A DNA stretch of 64,000 nucleotides from Limnohabitans sp. Hippo3. Lineage in GTDB: Bacteria > Pseudomonadota > Gammaproteobacteria > Burkholderiales > Burkholderiaceae_C. The translations under genes were made by a program, and so were the position numbers. Below are positions 26,064-33,969 of the stretch, in pieces. The notes beneath the pieces are model-generated. The model was not told where the DNA came from and did not search any database. It saw only the letters and a list, made by a program, of their open reading frames with translations. The stretch's first letter is position 1; each line of letters begins with the position of its first letter. The DNA lies in the NCBI RefSeq assembly GCF_003063665.1, contig NZ_NESF01000009.1:1-64000 (forward strand). Reading direction: 5' to 3'.

Positions 26064-29000
26064 ATGCTCAACGTCTCTTCCTGGTCGATCCGCAACCCGA
26101 TCCCGGCGGTCATGCTGTTTGTGCTGCTGACGGTGGCGGGTCTGATCGCGTTCGGCTCGATGAAAGTGCAGAACTTTCCTGATCTGGATGTGCCCACCAT
26201 CTCTGTGACGGCCAGCCTGCCCGGTGTGGCACCCTCGCAGCTCGAAACCGATGTGGCCCGCAAGCTCGAAAACGCACTGGCGCCACTGCAGGGCCTGAAG
26301 CACATCACCACCAAGGTGCAAGACGGTGTGGTGTCGATCACCGCCGAGTTCCGCATGGAAAAGCCCACGCAGGAAGCGGTGGACGATGTGCGCTCGGCCA
26401 TCCAGGGCGTGCGGGCCGACTTGCCCAGCGACCTGCGTGACCCGGTGGTGCAAAAGCTCAACCTGGCCGGTACGCCCGTGCTGGCCTACACCGTGCGTTC
26501 CGAACGCATGGACGACGAGGCCTTGTCGTGGTTGGTGGACAAGGACATCACCCGCAAGCTCTTGTCGCTGCGCGGCGTGGGCGCGGTCAACCGCGTGGGC
26601 GGCGTCATGCGTGAGGTGCGTGTGGCGCTCGACGTGAACCGTTTGCAGGCGCTGGGCATCACGGCGGCCGAAGTCTCACGCCAGCTCAAGCAGGTGCAGC
26701 AAGAAGGCTCGGGCGGGCGCATGGATGTGGGCACGGGCGAGCAGCCCGTGCGCACCCTCGCCACGGTCAAGACGACGCAAGAGGTCGGGCAAATTGAGAT
26801 CGCCACATCGCGGAGTGGCCGTGTTCGCCTGGACCAGGTGGCCACGGTGAGCGATACCCTGGCCGATGCGCGGTCTGCCGCCGCACTCGATGGCAAGCCC
26901 GTGGTGGGTTTTGAGGTGGTGCGCAGCAAAGGCGAGAGCGAGGTGGCCGTGGGCCGCCTGGTGCGCCAGGCGCTGGCCGACTACCGGCTGCAAAACCCCG
27001 ACATCGAGATCACCGAGGCCTTTGACTTTGTGACCCCGGTGGAAGAGGAATACCAAGGCTCACTCGTGCTGCTGTATGAGGGCGCGATTTTGGCGGTGCT
27101 GGTGGTGTGGCTGTTTTTGCGCGACTGGCGGGCCACCTTTGTGTCGGCGGTGGCGCTGCCGCTGTCGGTCATCCCGGCCTTCATCGGCATGGCGTATCTG
27201 GGCTTTTCCATCAACGTGGTGACCTTGCTGGCGCTGTCCTTGGTGATTGGCGTGTTGGTGGACGACGCGATTGTCGAGGTGGAAAACATCGTGCGCCATT
27301 TGCGCATGGGCAAGTCGCCGTACCAGGCGGCCATGGAAGCGGCCGATGAAATTGGTCTGGCCGTGATTGCCACCACCTTCACCCTGATCGCGGTGTTTTT
27401 GCCCACGGCTTTCATGAGCGGCATTCCGGGCAAGTTTTTCAAGCAGTTTGGCTGGACGGCGTCGCTCGCGGTGTTTGCCTCGCTGGTGGTGGCGCGGGTG
27501 CTCACGCCCATGATGGCGGCTTACATCCTGAAGCCCATCGTCACAGCCGCGCACGAGCCGGGCTGGCTCAAGCGCTACATGGTCTGGGCCACCTGGTGCA
27601 TGAAGCACCGCCTGGCCACCATGGTCTTGGCCACGCTGTTTTTCATCGGCTCCATCATGCTGGTGCCTTTGTTGCCCAAGGGCTTCATTCCGCCAGACGA
27701 CAACTCGCAAACCCAGGTCTATGTGGAGCTGCCCCCGGGTGCCACCTTGGCGCAAACCCAGGCCAGTGCCGAACACGCCCGCACGCTCTTGATGACCGTG
27801 GACAACGTGAAAAGCGTCTACACCACCATTGGCGGCGGCAGCGCGGGCTCTGACCCGTTTGCGGGCGGCGGTGCGGCCGAGGTGCGCAAAGCCACGCTCA
27901 CTATCCAGCTGAGCGAGCGCGGCACGCGAGTGCGCAAGCAGACGATTGAAAACGACATCCGCACGGCCTTGCAGCAACTGCCCGGTGTGCGCACCAAGGT
28001 GGGCTTGGGCGGCTCGGGCGAGAAATACGTTCTGGTGCTGACGGGCGAAGACCCGCAGGCCCTGCAAACCGCCGCCATGGCGGTGGAGCGCGACCTGCGC
28101 ACTATTTCAGGCCTGGGCTCCATTGCGTCTACCGCCAGCCTGGTGCGCCCCGAGATCGCGGTGCGCCCTGACTTTGCCAAAGCCGCCGATTTGGGCGTGA
28201 CCAGCGCTGCCATCAGCGACACCTTGCGCGTGGCCACTTTGGGCGACTACGACGCGGCCCTGCCCAAGCTCAATTTGTCGGAGCGCCAGGTGCCCATCGT
28301 CGTGAAGCTGGGTGACGAATCCCGGCAAGACCTGGCCACGCTCGAGCGTCTGATGGTGCCCGGCAACCGTGGCCCCGTCATGCTGGGCCAGGTGGCCAGC
28401 ATCGAGGTGGCGGGTGGCCCGGCCGTGATCGACCGCTACGACCGCCAGCGCAACATCAACTTCGAGATCGAACTCTCGGGCATGCCGCTGGGCGACGTGA
28501 CAGCGGCGGTGCAAAAGCTGCCCGCGCTGCAAAGCCTGCCGCCCGGCGTGAAGATCGTGGAGGTGGGTGATGCCGAAGTGATGGGCGAACTCTTTGCCAG
28601 CTTTGGCCTGGCCATGATGATCGGTGTGCTGTGCATCTACATCGTGCTGGTGTTGCTGTTCAAAGGCTTCCTGCACCCCATCACGATTTTGGCGGCGCTC
28701 CCACTGTCGTTGGGTGGCGCGTTTGTGGGCTTGTTGATTGCACAAAAGAGCTTCTCGATGCCCTCGCTCATTGGCCTCATCATGCTCATGGGCATCGCGA
28801 CCAAGAACTCCATCTTATTGGTGGAGTACGCGATCGAGGCGCGACGCGGCAAACCTGCCCAAGGGGATCAGCCCGCTGTGCCCCCTATGAGCCGCTGGGA
28901 CGCGTTGCTCGATGCGTGCCACAAACGCGCCCGTCCCATCGTCATGACCACCATTGCCATGGGCGCGGGCATGCTGCCGATTGCCGTGGGCTGGGGTGCG

Positions 29001-29162
29001 GCCGATGCGAGTTTCCGCTCGCCCATGGCGATTGCCGTGATCGGCGGCCTGCTTACTAGCACGGTGCTGAGCTTGCTGGTGATCCCGGTGGTGTTCACCT
29101 ACCTGGACGATTTGGGGCAGTGGTCGGCACGCCTGTACAAAAAGGTGACGCGCAGCGCTTGA
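26064..29162 (+). CDS. RND family efflux pump, inner-membrane permease
   Basis: 1,032 residues, the standard length. N-terminal helix SIRNPIPAVMLFVLLTV, two large periplasmic loops, and the TM4 proton-relay segment with paired aspartates (GVLVDDAIVEVENIVRH). The TM10-TM11 stretch GIATKNSILLVEYAIE is typical of the hydrophobe/amphiphile (HAE1) subfamily rather than metal exporters. It exports hydrophobic compounds using the proton gradient, together with the adaptor just upstream. Confidence 0.94.
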   Translation: MLNVSSWSIRNPIPAVMLFVLLTVAGLIAFGSMKVQNFPDLDVPTISVTASLPGVAPSQLETDVARKLENALAPLQGLKHITTKVQDGVVSITAEFRMEKPTQEAVDDVRSAIQGVRADLPSDLRDPVVQKLNLAGTPVLAYTVRSERMDDEALSWLVDKDITRKLLSLRGVGAVNRVGGVMREVRVALDVNRLQALGITAAEVSRQLKQVQQEGSGGRMDVGTGEQPVRTLATVKTTQEVGQIEIATSRSGRVRLDQVATVSDTLADARSAAALDGKPVVGFEVVRSKGESEVAVGRLVRQALADYRLQNPDIEITEAFDFVTPVEEEYQGSLVLLYEGAILAVLVVWLFLRDWRATFVSAVALPLSVIPAFIGMAYLGFSINVVTLLALSLVIGVLVDDAIVEVENIVRHLRMGKSPYQAAMEAADEIGLAVIATTFTLIAVFLPTAFMSGIPGKFFKQFGWTASLAVFASLVVARVLTPMMAAYILKPIVTAAHEPGWLKRYMVWATWCMKHRLATMVLATLFFIGSIMLVPLLPKGFIPPDDNSQTQVYVELPPGATLAQTQASAEHARTLLMTVDNVKSVYTTIGGGSAGSDPFAGGGAAEVRKATLTIQLSERGTRVRKQTIENDIRTALQQLPGVRTKVGLGGSGEKYVLVLTGEDPQALQTAAMAVERDLRTISGLGSIASTASLVRPEIAVRPDFAKAADLGVTSAAISDTLRVATLGDYDAALPKLNLSERQVPIVVKLGDESRQDLATLERLMVPGNRGPVMLGQVASIEVAGGPAVIDRYDRQRNINFEIELSGMPLGDVTAAVQKLPALQSLPPGVKIVEVGDAEVMGELFASFGLAMMIGVLCIYIVLVLLFKGFLHPITILAALPLSLGGAFVGLLIAQKSFSMPSLIGLIMLMGIATKNSILLVEYAIEARRGKPAQGDQPAVPPMSRWDALLDACHKRARPIVMTTIAMGAGMLPIAVGWGAADASFRSPMAIAVIGGLLTSTVLSLLVIPVVFTYLDDLGQWSARLYKKVTRSA

Positions 29163-29419
29163 GATCGCCGTATGGTTGGTGAATGCTCTGTGACGACGGG
29201 GTGAGCGTGCGTTGCGTTCGTTCGCTAACACAGAACCCCATCTTCGATGGGTGACCCACCTCACACGGCGGCCTGGGGCATTGGCCTGGCTGAAAAAATG
29301 CGTAACAAAAGTTGATCGTGGTCACAAAGTCGTGCTTCGTGGCCTTGTCAAATGCGTTTTCGCAGATCACATTCTTCATGGGGTCTCCAACTTCGCCGCT
29401 TCATAGTCGGAGGTGTCAC

Positions 29420-30067
29420 ATGAAACACGTTCAACGGTTCACGCGCCGCGCCAGCCTTGCCATGGCCGCAGCGGCTTTCATCGTCACGGCTTGCGCCGTT
29501 TGGGGGCCCCGTGCAGAACGTTGGCGTGCGCCTACCGCTGGTGCGAGTTGGGAGGTGGCCCAGCGCAATACTGGCAGCTATGGCAAGGACATGGTGCTGC
29601 GCATCACCCGGGGCGACGGGATCTGGCAAGGGCAGCCGGTCATGACGCTCGCCAATTCACAAGGCATGAACACGGTCATCACACCCACAGGCCACTGGAT
29701 CGCCATCGTGGGTCGCGATGGCCGAACCCTCACGCGCTGGGACCCGCCCTTGGGATTCGAGTACCCCATCACAGTGGGCAAATCCTGGGTCAAGGCTTAC
29801 CGCATGACGTTTGGGGCTCAGGGTGAAACCTTGCCTTATGACCTGAACTGCACGGTGCAAAGCCATGAAAAGGTCACGGTCCGTGCGGGCACCTTCGACG
29901 CCTTCAAGATCGTTTGCAGCACGAACATTGGCAACGAAGAAACCTACTGGATCAATTTTGACCAGGGTGTGTTCATCAAAACCGATCTGAGACGCACCAC
30001 CAAGAGCCCGTTTGGTGCGGGCACTCAGCAAAGCGAGCTGGTGTCAGCCCCGTCTCTCAAGCCCTGA
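29420..30067 (+). CDS. Putative lipoprotein of unknown function
   Basis: 215 residues. The N-terminus has a twin-arginine-containing basic stretch, a hydrophobic run and a possible lipobox (FIVTAC, Cys 25). The mature part is a single beta-rich domain (GDGIWQGQPVMTL ... TVRAGTFDAFKIVCSTNIGNEETYWI) of a type seen in uncharacterised betaproteobacterial proteins; I do not recognise a function. The ATG at 29420 has a strong GGAGG site 6 bases upstream. The 257 bases before it hold only a short hairpin (29237-29251) and nothing coding that I can support. Confidence 0.7.
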   Translation: MKHVQRFTRRASLAMAAAAFIVTACAVWGPRAERWRAPTAGASWEVAQRNTGSYGKDMVLRITRGDGIWQGQPVMTLANSQGMNTVITPTGHWIAIVGRDGRTLTRWDPPLGFEYPITVGKSWVKAYRMTFGAQGETLPYDLNCTVQSHEKVTVRAGTFDAFKIVCSTNIGNEETYWINFDQGVFIKTDLRRTTKSPFGAGTQQSELVSAPSLKP

Positions 30068-30101
30068 ACAAGGCCCGGCTTGCGAAGCTTGTCCACAAGC
30101 T

Positions 30102-30287
30102 TCAGCGCGATGACTCCAAAGGCGACTGCACAGGCACGTTGGAAAAATGGTGCAAACGGATGCGCCAGCCTTCGCCATGCGCTTGCAGCACCCAAGCGCC
30201 GCGCAGGCGCGAGGCGGTGTGTTCATTGCCCTTGAGGTGAAACCTGAAGTTCACGAAACTCTGGCCCATCGCGGGCGACAGTGACAT
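30102..30287 (-). pseudogene. Remnant of an NTF2/SnoaL-like domain protein
   Basis: A 61-codon minus-strand frame whose C-terminal part (RGAWVLQAHGEGWRIRLHHFSNVP) matches the closing strands of SnoaL/NTF2-like proteins, where a Trp-rich strand is followed by a His-His end. The N-terminal half of the domain is missing. The same DNA in the next frame reads FDALYPKTGHVTVARDG, which also looks protein-like and suggests a frameshift. It lies in the 323-base gap before the short-chain dehydrogenase, whose promoter must lie inside it. A short functional protein is less likely. Confidence 0.4.
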
Positions 30288-30390
30288 GCCCCGTCTTTGG
30301 GTACAGTGCATCGAAGGTCGTGACTCAGCCCCAGGCCAGGTGCTGCAGCGCCACGATCCTGAACCTCTATACAAGACAAAGGAGCAAGAC

Positions 30391-31092
30391 ATGAGCAGCA
30401 AAGTGGCGATGGTGGTGGGCGGCGGCAGTGGCATGGGGGCCGCTGCCGCCCGCAAGCTGGCGCAGGATGGTTTTCAGGTGGCGGTGTTGTCTTCGTCAGG
30501 CAAGGGCGAGGCGCTGGGCCGCGAGTTGGGCGGCTTGGGGCTGACTGGCTCCAACCAGTCGAGCGAAGACTTGCAAAAGCTGGTCGATCAAACCATGGCG
30601 CGATGGGGCCGCATCGATGTGTTGGTCAACAGCGCAGGCCACGGCCCCAAGGGCCCGGTGCTCGAGCTGACCGATGCACAGTGGCATCTGGGCATGGACA
30701 TGTACTTTCTGAACGTGGTGCGCGCCGTGCGTTTGGTGGCGCCCATCATGGTCCAGCAAAAAGCGGGGGCCATCGTCAACATCTCCAGCGCCTGGGTGGT
30801 CGAGCCCAGTGCGATGTTTCCGACCTCGGCGGTGGCACGCGCTGGCTTGGCCGCCTTCACCAAGCTGTTTGCCGATGAGCACGCCGCGCACAATGTGCGC
30901 ATGAACAATGTCTTGCCCGGCTGGATCGACAGCTTGCCCGCCAAAGAAGAGCGCCGCGAAAGCGTGCCCATGCAGCGCTACGGCACCAGCGAAGAAGTGG
31001 CCGCGACCATCGCCTTTTTGGCTTCGGAAGGTGCGGCCTACATCACAGGCCAGAACATCCGTGTGGATGGCGGCCTGATGCGTTCGGTGTGA
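30391..31092 (+). CDS. Short-chain dehydrogenase-like protein with altered active site
   Basis: 233 residues. Rossmann nucleotide-binding motif VGGGSGMGAAAARKL, then NSAGHGPKGP, the INISSA serine segment, NNVLPGWID and a C-terminal NIRVDGGLM. Where classical SDRs have YxxxK, this protein reads SAVARAGLAAFTK, so both the catalytic Tyr and Lys appear replaced (Ser and Arg). It may therefore use another mechanism or bind without reducing. The ATG at 30391 has a strong AAAGGAG site. Confidence 0.82.
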   Translation: MSSKVAMVVGGGSGMGAAAARKLAQDGFQVAVLSSSGKGEALGRELGGLGLTGSNQSSEDLQKLVDQTMARWGRIDVLVNSAGHGPKGPVLELTDAQWHLGMDMYFLNVVRAVRLVAPIMVQQKAGAIVNISSAWVVEPSAMFPTSAVARAGLAAFTKLFADEHAAHNVRMNNVLPGWIDSLPAKEERRESVPMQRYGTSEEVAATIAFLASEGAAYITGQNIRVDGGLMRSV

Positions 31093-31116
31093 TCGCGCAG
31101 GTTCACCCCCTGCGTT

Positions 31117-31974
31117 TCAAGGGTTGCAGAAATCACAACGGGCTGGATCTGCCCATGGCTGGCTTTGGACTTTGCGCTGTTCTTCGTGGTCGCATTTTTT
31201 GCAGCCCCATATTTCGGCTTTGGGCAATCGGGTCAAGCTGCCGCAGTCACGGCAGGGCAGCCCCGGAATCTGCTGGCTGAGCCAGTAGCCCGGTGTGTCA
31301 CAGCTTGGGCATACCGACAGCAATTTTTGAATCAGATCCCCGGTCGCTTTGAGGATGGTTGTCTGCCGCGTTGGATTGCAAAAAGCCCGCAGATCGTTTT
31401 CGACAAACACCACACCATTGGCAGACTTGGCTTGCGCCAAGTGAAAGGCCTTGAGCAAGGTCTCGCGATCGCGGATGCCTTTGTCCATGTCGGGGTGCTC
31501 GGCGTGTTCCGGGCGCAGCACAAGATGGTGTTCTGGAAACCGGGCATCCGTGGCAAAGCGCTCGAGCTCTTGCAGGGTGGTCACCATCCGGTGCAGGCTT
31601 TGGGCGGGTCCGTGTGCAAAGCCGGACACTTCAATCGCATGCACACGATCGACCCACAACACGACCTCGGTGTTCCAGGGCATGAAAGCGCCAAAAGGGT
31701 CGGGGCCAAACGAACCTTCACTGGCCAAGCCGACAGATGCACCCGTCAGCGCCATGCCGATGTTGGCTTTTTTGCGAGCCGCATCGAGCTGCGAGCCCGC
31801 CCGTGTCAGCTCACGCGTGAACGTGCCCAATTGGTCGGTGTCATAGCCGTCGGTGTGCACCAGATGGCAGCCCAGTGCGGCTTCGAGCGGCTCGCGCACC
31901 AGGTCCTGTTTGCCATGCTGCGTCAAAAAGGCGACGGGGCAACCCTCATAAAAATGAGGCATGGCCAGGGTCAT
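31117..31974 (-). CDS. DUF6671 family protein with C-terminal zinc ribbons
   Basis: 285 residues. The N-terminal two-thirds carries the family signature (VAFLTQHGKQDLVREPLEAAL, YDTDQLGTFTRE, SEGSFGPDPFG). The C-terminus has pairs of cysteines (CPSC, CRDC, CKKC, CDFC) consistent with two zinc ribbons. No biochemical function is known to me. Its start overlaps the sbtA stop by 4 bases, so it is translationally coupled to a bicarbonate transporter, which hints at a role with that transporter. That role is inference. Confidence 0.78.
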   Translation of the reverse strand: MTLAMPHFYEGCPVAFLTQHGKQDLVREPLEAALGCHLVHTDGYDTDQLGTFTRELTRAGSQLDAARKKANIGMALTGASVGLASEGSFGPDPFGAFMPWNTEVVLWVDRVHAIEVSGFAHGPAQSLHRMVTTLQELERFATDARFPEHHLVLRPEHAEHPDMDKGIRDRETLLKAFHLAQAKSANGVVFVENDLRAFCNPTRQTTILKATGDLIQKLLSVCPSCDTPGYWLSQQIPGLPCRDCGSLTRLPKAEIWGCKKCDHEEQRKVQSQPWADPARCDFCNP

Positions 31975-32978
31975 GTCAGCAGTGTCTGGGCCACCGCCAG
32001 ATACAGCGGAATGCCCAGCACGATGTTCAAGGGAAAAGTCAAACCCAGGCTGAGCCCAAAATACAGCGCGGGTTTGGCCTCGGGCAAAGCGGTGCGCAGC
32101 ACGGCGGGCACCGCAATGTAGGAGGCACTGGCCGCCAGCACCATGAGCAAGGCTCCGTCGCCTGCGCTCAGATTCAGGCCATAGGCCAGAGCCAAAGCCA
32201 GGCTTGCGTGCACCAGGGGGCCGATCACTGCATAGGCGATCAGCACGGGCGATTGGCCCTTGACCTGCGGCAGGTTGCGCGCCGCCATCAAGCCCATGTC
32301 GAGCAGGAAGAAGGCCAGCATGCCTTTGAACAGGTCGACCGAGAAGGGGGCCATCGCCGCTTGTCCGGCCTCGCCCGTGACCAGGCCGATCACCATGGCG
32401 CCCAGCAGCAGCAACTGCGCCCCATCCGTGAAGGACTCGTGCAGGATCTTGCCCACCGATCCGCCTGCAGGTGCTCCAGGGCCGCCGAGCACAGCCACGC
32501 CACCCGCTTGCACCATCACGCTGGAGGCCGTTTTTTGCCGCAGCGAATTGGCCAAGACCACCGCCAGGATGATGGCGGGCGACTCCATCAGGGCCATGGC
32601 CGCAGCCATGTGACCGCCGTAGGGCACGCCCTGGTTTTCCAGCGTCTGAACCGCCGTGACAAAGGTGACCGCGCTCACCGAGCCATACGTGGCGGCCACG
32701 GCCGCTGCGTCAAAGCCCGAGACAAAGCGGCGCAGCACGGCGTAACCGATGAGCGGGATGACGATGGCCAGTGCCACGGCGGCGGCCAGGCTGATGCCCA
32801 CGCTCGCCGTCAGGCCCGATTGCGACAACGCAAAGCCCCCTTTGAGGCCCAAGGCCATCAGCAGGTAGAGCGACAAAAAGCGCGAGATGGCGGGCGGGAT
32901 TTCGAGATTGGATTTGACGGTGCCGGCCAGCACGCCAAAGATGAAAAAGAGGATGGCCGGGTCGATCAGATTGTGCAT
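31971..32978 (-). CDS. sbtA: SbtA-type sodium-dependent bicarbonate transporter
   Basis: 335 residues with about ten membrane segments in two inverted halves. Opening MHNLIDPAILFFIFGVLAG and the segments LMALGLKGGFALSQSG and FLLDMGLMAARNLPQVKG are characteristic of the SbtA family (PF05982). It should take up HCO3- with Na+. The ATG at 32978 is preferred because AAGGA lies 8 bases upstream. No SbtB-type PII protein adjoins it. It is divergent from a CbbR-like regulator, as in carbon-concentrating loci. Confidence 0.85.
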   Translation of the reverse strand: MHNLIDPAILFFIFGVLAGTVKSNLEIPPAISRFLSLYLLMALGLKGGFALSQSGLTASVGISLAAAVALAIVIPLIGYAVLRRFVSGFDAAAVAATYGSVSAVTFVTAVQTLENQGVPYGGHMAAAMALMESPAIILAVVLANSLRQKTASSVMVQAGGVAVLGGPGAPAGGSVGKILHESFTDGAQLLLLGAMVIGLVTGEAGQAAMAPFSVDLFKGMLAFFLLDMGLMAARNLPQVKGQSPVLIAYAVIGPLVHASLALALAYGLNLSAGDGALLMVLAASASYIAVPAVLRTALPEAKPALYFGLSLGLTFPLNIVLGIPLYLAVAQTLLT

Positions 32979-33034
32979 GGTTGTGTTCCTTGCGCCGATC
33001 ATAGAAACTGGCGAGGCTCTTGTAAAATCGATTC

Positions 33035-33064
33035 TTCAACTTTTGAATATAGATAAATATCTAT
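33035..33064. promoter_or_regulatory. Two inverted repeats in the sbtA-lysR divergent promoter
   Basis: TTCAA-CTT-TTGAA (33035-33047) fits the T-N11-A LysR-box rule, and ATAGATA-AA-TATCTAT (33049-33064) is a perfect 7-bp dyad that overlaps the first bases of the LysR start codon. Side by side they look like the recall and activation sites of a LysR-type regulator controlling both itself and sbtA. Confidence 0.5.
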
Positions 33065-33959
33065 GAACGTCAGCTTTCGTCAATTGCGTTTGTTTTTGGC
33101 TTTGGCCGAAACCGGCAGCGTGAGCGCTGCGGCCAAGGTGATGCACGTGACCCAGCCCACGGCCTCGATGCAGCTCAAGGACATCAGCGAATCGGTGGGT
33201 TTGCCGCTGTACGAGCTGGTGGGCAAAAAGCTTTACATGACCGAGGTGGGCCAAGAGTTGGCGCAGACCGCCCGCGCCGTGGCGCAGACCTGGGACGCCT
33301 TCGAGCAGAACGTGGACGCGGCCAAGGGCTTGTCGCGCGGCAAGCTGCGGGTGGCGGTGGTGAGCACGGCCAAGTACTTCATGCCGCACCTGATCGGCAG
33401 CTTTTGCAAGCAGCACCCGGCCATCGACGTGTCGCTCGAAATCCTCAACCGCGACGGTGTGGTGCAACGCCTGCGTGATAACCTCGATGACCTGTACATC
33501 ATGTCCATGCCGCCCAAAGACATGGACCTGGGCGACGAGGCCTTCATGCCCAACCCGATTGTGGTGATCGCGCCCACCTCCGACCCGCTGGCCAAGCGCA
33601 GTTCTGTGACTTTGCACGAGTTGGCAGAGCGCCGCTTCATCCTGCGCGAAAAAGGCTCGGGCACACGCATGGCCGCCGACCAGTTTTTCCGGTCCATGAA
33701 GTTCCGCCCCGATGTGCGGCTGGAGCTGGGCAGCAACGAGGCGATCAAGGAGTCGGTGGCCGGGGGCCTGGGGGTGGGTGTGGTCTCGCGCCACGCCTTG
33801 CATGGCCACCAGAAAGAAAACGGCGTCAGCGTGATCGATGTGCAGGGCTTCCCCCTGCCCTCGGCCTGGCACATCGTCTACCCGGCGGGCAAAAAATTTT
33901 CACCGCTGGCGCTGGCCTTCAAGCAGCACGTGCTCAAGCAGATCAGTCGGCGCAAATGA
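33063..33959 (+). CDS. LysR-type transcriptional regulator (CbbR/CmpR-like)
   Basis: 298 residues. Winged helix-turn-helix (FRQLRLFLALAETGSVSAAAKVMHVTQPTASMQLKDI) and a two-lobed effector domain. The effector-domain stretches (FCKQHPAIDVSLEI, FILREKGSGTRMAADQFF, GSNEAIKESVAGGLGVGVVS) resemble CbbR/CmpR, which respond to carbon-fixation metabolites or CO2 limitation. It is divergent from sbtA with two dyads between, making it the probable regulator of bicarbonate uptake. Confidence 0.88.
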   Translation: MNVSFRQLRLFLALAETGSVSAAAKVMHVTQPTASMQLKDISESVGLPLYELVGKKLYMTEVGQELAQTARAVAQTWDAFEQNVDAAKGLSRGKLRVAVVSTAKYFMPHLIGSFCKQHPAIDVSLEILNRDGVVQRLRDNLDDLYIMSMPPKDMDLGDEAFMPNPIVVIAPTSDPLAKRSSVTLHELAERRFILREKGSGTRMAADQFFRSMKFRPDVRLELGSNEAIKESVAGGLGVGVVSRHALHGHQKENGVSVIDVQGFPLPSAWHIVYPAGKKFSPLALAFKQHVLKQISRRK

Positions 33960-33969
33960 CCCAGTGTTC

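Noticed and set aside
29237..29251. Hairpin CCCATC-TTC-GATGGG after the RND gene as a terminator
   Set aside because: Only a 6-bp stem and no T-run on either strand.
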